Below, in pieces: positions 61,319 to 64,000 of a stretch of 64,000 nucleotides of DNA. This stretch comes from Nitrospirota bacterium. Its GTDB lineage: Bacteria; JACPQY01. Both the position numbers and the translations under genes were made by a program. The stretch lies in the NCBI GenBank assembly GCA_016190245.1, contig JACPQY010000024.1, positions 166,502 through 230,501 on the forward strand, read 5' to 3'. Below the pieces are notes generated by a model. The model did not search any database, was not told where the DNA came from, and worked only from the letters and a program-made list of their open reading frames with translations. Positions within the stretch are counted from its first letter, which is position 1; each line of letters begins with the position of its first letter.

Positions 61319-61600
61319 GTGTTCACGGTTCGGTCTGAAGTAGTCATCCCATCTGCAATCCTTCAAGTCGTGGATGGTTGGGACAAGAACGCCAAGTCCC
61401 GTTTCATCAAGGCGTGTCGGCTCGCGTCCGTCGATCTGTCTCACCCCTCTCTGCACACCAAGAAGGTCGTCCTTCCCGATGGCTCCCCCGCCATCCGATG
61501 CCGGATTGATGACTTTCATCGAATCCACTTCAACCCGCCCACCGGTGGCCAATTGAGAATCCGGGAAGTCGGCGGCCACCGCTTGGAAGGGATCGGGTAG
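61319..61600 (+). CDS. RelE/ParE-like toxin-fold protein
   Basis: 93 aa. The pattern RFIKACRLASVDLSHPSLHTKKV, IRCRIDDFHRIHF and LRIREVGGHR resembles RelE-type mRNA interferases (basic strand ends, Arg and His near the C-terminus). GTG start, no strong Shine-Dalgarno. The 56-aa gene upstream could be its partner. Could also be an unrelated small protein. Confidence 0.6.
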   Translation: MFTVRSEVVIPSAILQVVDGWDKNAKSRFIKACRLASVDLSHPSLHTKKVVLPDGSPAIRCRIDDFHRIHFNPPTGGQLRIREVGGHRLEGIG

Positions 61601-61601
61601 A

Positions 61602-61629
61602 CCCTCACTGCATCTCCGGCGAGAGAAAC
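61602..61629. repeat. 28-nt direct repeat, copy 1
   Basis: The same 28 bases occur exactly at 63043-63070. This copy follows the RelE-like stop by 1 nt. On the minus strand it can encode FLSPEMQ and a stop, hinting at the end of a former gene. Confidence 0.7.
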
Positions 61630-61773
61630 GCCTACCTTCGTACCGCCCCTTTCACCGTGGAATATGGGGATCGCCATGTGTCAGCCAAGGTGTTACCCAC
61701 GGCCACGTCATGTTCCACGATAACTACGTAGGAACAACAGGCAATCTTGGGAATGAGAATCTGGACCCAATCC

Positions 61774-61843
61774 GTCACCCCCGCGAAGGCGGGGGTCCAG
61801 TGAAATCAAGATGTTCTGGATTCCCGCTTTCGCGGGAATGACA
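61774..61843. repeat. REP-type palindromic element
   Basis: A GC-rich hairpin (CCCCCGC...GCGGGGG, 61777-61795) and a second one TTCCCGC-TTTC-GCGGGAA (61821-61838), between outer GTCA and TGAC. Elements of this wording are frequent in proteobacterial genomes. The surrounding 61630-61925 has no gene. Confidence 0.75.
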
Positions 61844-61925
61844 TTTCTGCCCTGACTTTGACGTGACCTTGAGGTGTTACCAAGTCTCATTGACAACATG
61901 CCGAGTCCATCGCACAATCGGTTCG

Positions 61926-62624
61926 ATGGGCAGGGGAAGCATCTATCATCAATGGGCACTCTCCTCGGTCAGAACTGTTCTTGTGGGCACCTTGTTCATG
62001 GCCTGCGCCACCCCGTACCAAGCGATGGGGTGGACAGGGGGGTACGACAATGTTCAGGTCAAACCGGACGTATTTTTTGTGGAGGTTAAGGGCAATGGGT
62101 ATGCCGGTCGGACAACTCTGATTGGGTATTTCCATAGGCGCGCCAAGGCACTGTGTGACGCGGCAGGTTTCGCCGACTACATTGTGACTTCTGAAGAACA
62201 CGGCACATCCCACCAGAGCATCAATCTTCCCAACACGTACACGGGTACCACCCACGGTCAGAAGATTGGAGACAGCTACCAAGGGCACACAACGGTACGC
62301 CAAGCAGGGGGCGGTTCCATTTCCATTGCAAAGCACGATGTGAGCGGATACATCCGATGCACGGGGGCAGTCAAGATATCCTCTCCCCCCGAAAAAGCCG
62401 AGCCCTCTTCGTCCGATGACCGTCATGTGCCATCCCGGCCGGAACACGAGGCCACTCAGGATGCCGGGATATCTCATCCGGAAAAGTCCCCGGCCAAATT
62501 CTGTGTAAGTTTCGCAAAGGAGGGCGCGGCAGAATCCGCCTGTTTTCCTTCGATGGCCGAGTGCCAGAGACATCAAGAATCCCTGCCAACTATTATCGTT
62601 GAGTGTGGGCCAGTCACGGACTGA
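61926..62624 (+). CDS. Lipoprotein of the CC0125/CC1285-like type
   Basis: 232 aa from ATG 61926. The signal ends in GTLFMAC followed by ATPYQAMGWTGGYDNVQVKPDVFFVEVKGNGYAGRTTLIGYFHRRAKALCDAAGFADYIV, the conserved opening of this family (C.TPY...G..GGY). The C-terminal half is polar and has two further Cys pairs. Envelope location is expected; function unknown. It is a cargo gene of the element. Confidence 0.7.
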   Translation: MGRGSIYHQWALSSVRTVLVGTLFMACATPYQAMGWTGGYDNVQVKPDVFFVEVKGNGYAGRTTLIGYFHRRAKALCDAAGFADYIVTSEEHGTSHQSINLPNTYTGTTHGQKIGDSYQGHTTVRQAGGGSISIAKHDVSGYIRCTGAVKISSPPEKAEPSSSDDRHVPSRPEHEATQDAGISHPEKSPAKFCVSFAKEGAAESACFPSMAECQRHQESLPTIIVECGPVTD

Positions 62625-62749
62625 CCCGCTCGATCACTCGCCACATTTTCCTGGAGCCAATCCAGCGATGTGAGCGGCATCATTCGTACCGTTGTCCCTT
62701 CGGGTGTTCATGGGTTGTACCGGATCATGGCAGGTGGTAGCGTCCGGTC

Positions 62750-62938
62750 ATGCGATGGGATCACGGACGCCGCTCCCGGATTGCCGGTATTCTTGAGAAG
62801 GTCGGCATCACGGCCCTGATTGCCGGAGTCGGCGATGTGGTCGTCACCCGTCAAGTCTCCCCGGTCCTCGATGCGGCAAGCATCGTTCTGGGGTTGATCG
62901 CCCTAACCGTATCGGTTATCATCTCTTTCGATGAGTAG
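62750..62938 (+). CDS. Small membrane protein, two hydrophobic helices
   Basis: 62 aa. GITALIAGVGDVVV and PVLDAASIVLGLIALTVSVII form two helices, the C-terminus is acidic. Its stop overlaps the next small frame. The pair could be a holin-like or other lysis pair, but that is speculation. Confidence 0.45.
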   Translation: MRWDHGRRSRIAGILEKVGITALIAGVGDVVVTRQVSPVLDAASIVLGLIALTVSVIISFDE

Positions 62939-63035
62939 CGCCACGGCGGTTTTCATCCTGTTCCTTGCCGGAGTCCTTGGCCTCTCCGTGTGGGGGCTGA
63001 CTTCGCTCCGGCATTCATCGCGCAAGGCTCAATAG
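62931..63035 (+). CDS. Very small membrane protein overlapping the previous gene
   Basis: 34 aa, MSSATAVFILFLAGVLGLSVWG with one helix and a basic end (RHSSRKAQ). ATG 62931 lies inside the preceding gene's last codons. No homology recognised. Confidence 0.4.
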   Translation: MSSATAVFILFLAGVLGLSVWGLTSLRHSSRKAQ

Positions 63036-63042
63036 CTTTTCC

Positions 63043-63070
63043 CCCTCACTGCATCTCCGGCGAGAGAAAC
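63043..63070. repeat. 28-nt direct repeat, copy 2
   Basis: Exact copy of 61602-61629. The two copies bracket about 1.4 kb carrying the lipoprotein and the two small membrane proteins. Confidence 0.7.
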
Positions 63071-63102
63071 ACCCGCCCGAAGATCGTCACTCACGCGCAC
63101 AT

Positions 63103-63522
63103 TCACTGCGTTACCCCGATCACCCGCCGGACAAGGGCCGGGGCCGCCGGAGGGTGACAGGTAGCGCACACAGGAACCCCGTGGATGCTCACCCAGAAGG
63201 TAGACCCCCCGCAAGCCCAGCAGGGACGGGAAGAATCCGCCTTTCCGCCAAGCTCTGGATGTGTAGTGGTTGGCGGTTTGGCGGAAAGGGTGCACTTAGA
63301 CCCTAAGTCATTGTAATTACGCTGGAATACTTCCGCCAAGCCATTCCGCCAAGGGGCAGCGGAATTCGGGGGCTTGGCGGAAGCGTCCACGATGGCGGAA
63401 TGGATCGTTTTCAGCCGTTCCAAGTAGGCAAGGGTGCGGTCGGAGGGCTTCCCCTCCCGGCGCAAGCGTTCAAGGTATTCCTCCCCTCGGCGGATCGTCT
63501 CGGACAGAGTTTCCGGTGTCAT
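63103..63522 (-). CDS. Zinc-ribbon protein of the integrated element
   Basis: 139 aa. N-terminal helical part (ETLSETIRRGEEYLERLRREGKPSDRTLAYLERLKTIH) and a C-terminal zinc ribbon with CWACGG and VCATCHPP (two CxxC pairs). Probably DNA-associated. It is followed by a stop and lies 3 nt from the next minus-strand gene upstream (63526). Confidence 0.55.
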   Translation of the reverse strand: MTPETLSETIRRGEEYLERLRREGKPSDRTLAYLERLKTIHSAIVDASAKPPNSAAPWRNGLAEVFQRNYNDLGSKCTLSAKPPTTTHPELGGKADSSRPCWACGGSTFWVSIHGVPVCATCHPPAAPALVRRVIGVTQ

Positions 63523-63525
63523 CTC

Positions 63526-64000
63526 TCAAAAGGGTGGTTTTCCATCGGTCCACGATTCCTTGAACTCACCCACCGGCAGGGCTACCGGGTCAACACCTCC
63601 GACCGCATAGACTCCCCGCGATACCCGTTTGACCCCGGCTGGTTGACCCGCCAGTACCCGTTGAATCGTCCGTTCCGCGAAGTTCTTCAACCCCGCACAC
63701 GAAAGGATCTCGCTCGTCTTGTAGATTCCGGGCCGAAGGGACCCAATCGCCGCACCGCAAGCCGTGTCCGTATTCGCCGTCTCCCAGCCGTCCGGGTCTT
63801 GGCACAGTTCAAAGCGATCCTCACCGGCAAGGTGAAAAGTGAGGGGGGGAAAGTGCGTCCCGAAGAAACGATTTTTCGCCACGCACAATCGACGGATGCC
63901 GTCATCCTGGCTGCTCGCCCCCTCCCGGCGCTCCAAGTTCAGAAGAATGGGGGCGGAAGACGGTGAAGCCGAATCCCCTCGACCCCGTAGAGCCGGGTTC
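63526..64000 (-). CDS. C-terminal part of an AAA/RecA-type ATPase-like protein (partial)
   Basis: An open frame runs from the right edge to TGA at 63526. ILLNLERREGASSQDDGIRRLCVAKNRFFGTHFPPLTFHLAGEDRFEL resembles the end of RepA/RadA-like AAA_25 helicase-type proteins of prophages (KNRFG.T. ..F.). The Walker motifs would be beyond the window. Thus the element continues rightward with replication genes. Confidence 0.5.
   Translation of the reverse strand, partial: NPALRGRGDSASPSSAPILLNLERREGASSQDDGIRRLCVAKNRFFGTHFPPLTFHLAGEDRFELCQDPDGWETANTDTACGAAIGSLRPGIYKTSEILSCAGLKNFAERTIQRVLAGQPAGVKRVSRGVYAVGGVDPVALPVGEFKESWTDGKPPF

Overview
The window is a GC-rich, densely coded stretch of bacterial chromosome (about 63-65 percent GC by eye) with many ATGA, GTGA or 1-nt overlaps between neighbouring genes. 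A System I cytochrome c maturation operon joined to lgt, a two-subunit 2-oxoacid:ferredoxin oxidoreductase, sucCD, a protein made only of the M17-peptidase N-terminal domain, many lipoproteins and c-di-GMP domains suggest a Gram-negative lineage of the former Deltaproteobacteria (Myxococcota, Binatota or similar). That placement is inference; there is no rRNA or ribosomal protein here to fix it.

Layout. 0-6 kb: lipid/acyl metabolism (acetoacetate-decarboxylase-like/SCP2 fusion, old-yellow-enzyme oxidoreductase, HpnA-like epimerase, acyl-CoA dehydrogenase). 6-8.7 kb: accessory island with a winged-helix/Cas2-like regulator, three copies of a 34-bp tripartite palindrome, a small helical protein with a paralogue at 42 kb, and decayed gene pieces. 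8.7-13.6 kb: MerR regulator plus DevBCA/TolC-type ABC exporter. 13.8-19.7 kb: acyltransferase, secreted tandem SRPBCC protein, sucCD, AtoE-type transporter. 19.8-26.3 kb: accessory genes (DUF4143 ATPase, XRE regulator, fibronectin-type lipoprotein, tail-fibre-like anchored protein, FHA protein, MazEF-type pair, methyltransferase). 26.6-29.5 kb: korAB. 29.6-35.1 kb: Wzz/BY-kinase, HD-GYP, poly-Glu lipoprotein, ECF sigma with zinc anti-sigma. 35.4-44 kb: alpha/beta hydrolases and lipoproteins. 44.1-52.7 kb: lgt-ccmABCDEFGH(I)-hyp-PilZ operon. 52.9-58.5 kb: SDR, aldo/keto reductase, ribBA-ribH-nusB-M17N, HAD phosphatase. 58.7 kb: tRNA-Gly(GCC) followed by a tyrosine integrase, the left edge of an integrated element running past the window end.

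How it works together. Central carbon modules (Kor, Suc, acyl-CoA dehydrogenase) sit beside envelope modules (lipoprotein biogenesis, cytochrome c assembly, polysaccharide co-polymerase, efflux) and two c-di-GMP proteins (HD-GYP and PilZ). Many promoters can be read directly: several have a -10 box only 6-8 nt upstream of the start codon, which predicts leaderless transcripts. Long poly-C/poly-G tracts (9-11 nt) recur; one forms a promoter spacer and two coincide with apparent frameshifts. The strongest candidate for an undescribed system is the regulator with its three 34-bp palindromes at 6.1-7.1 kb.
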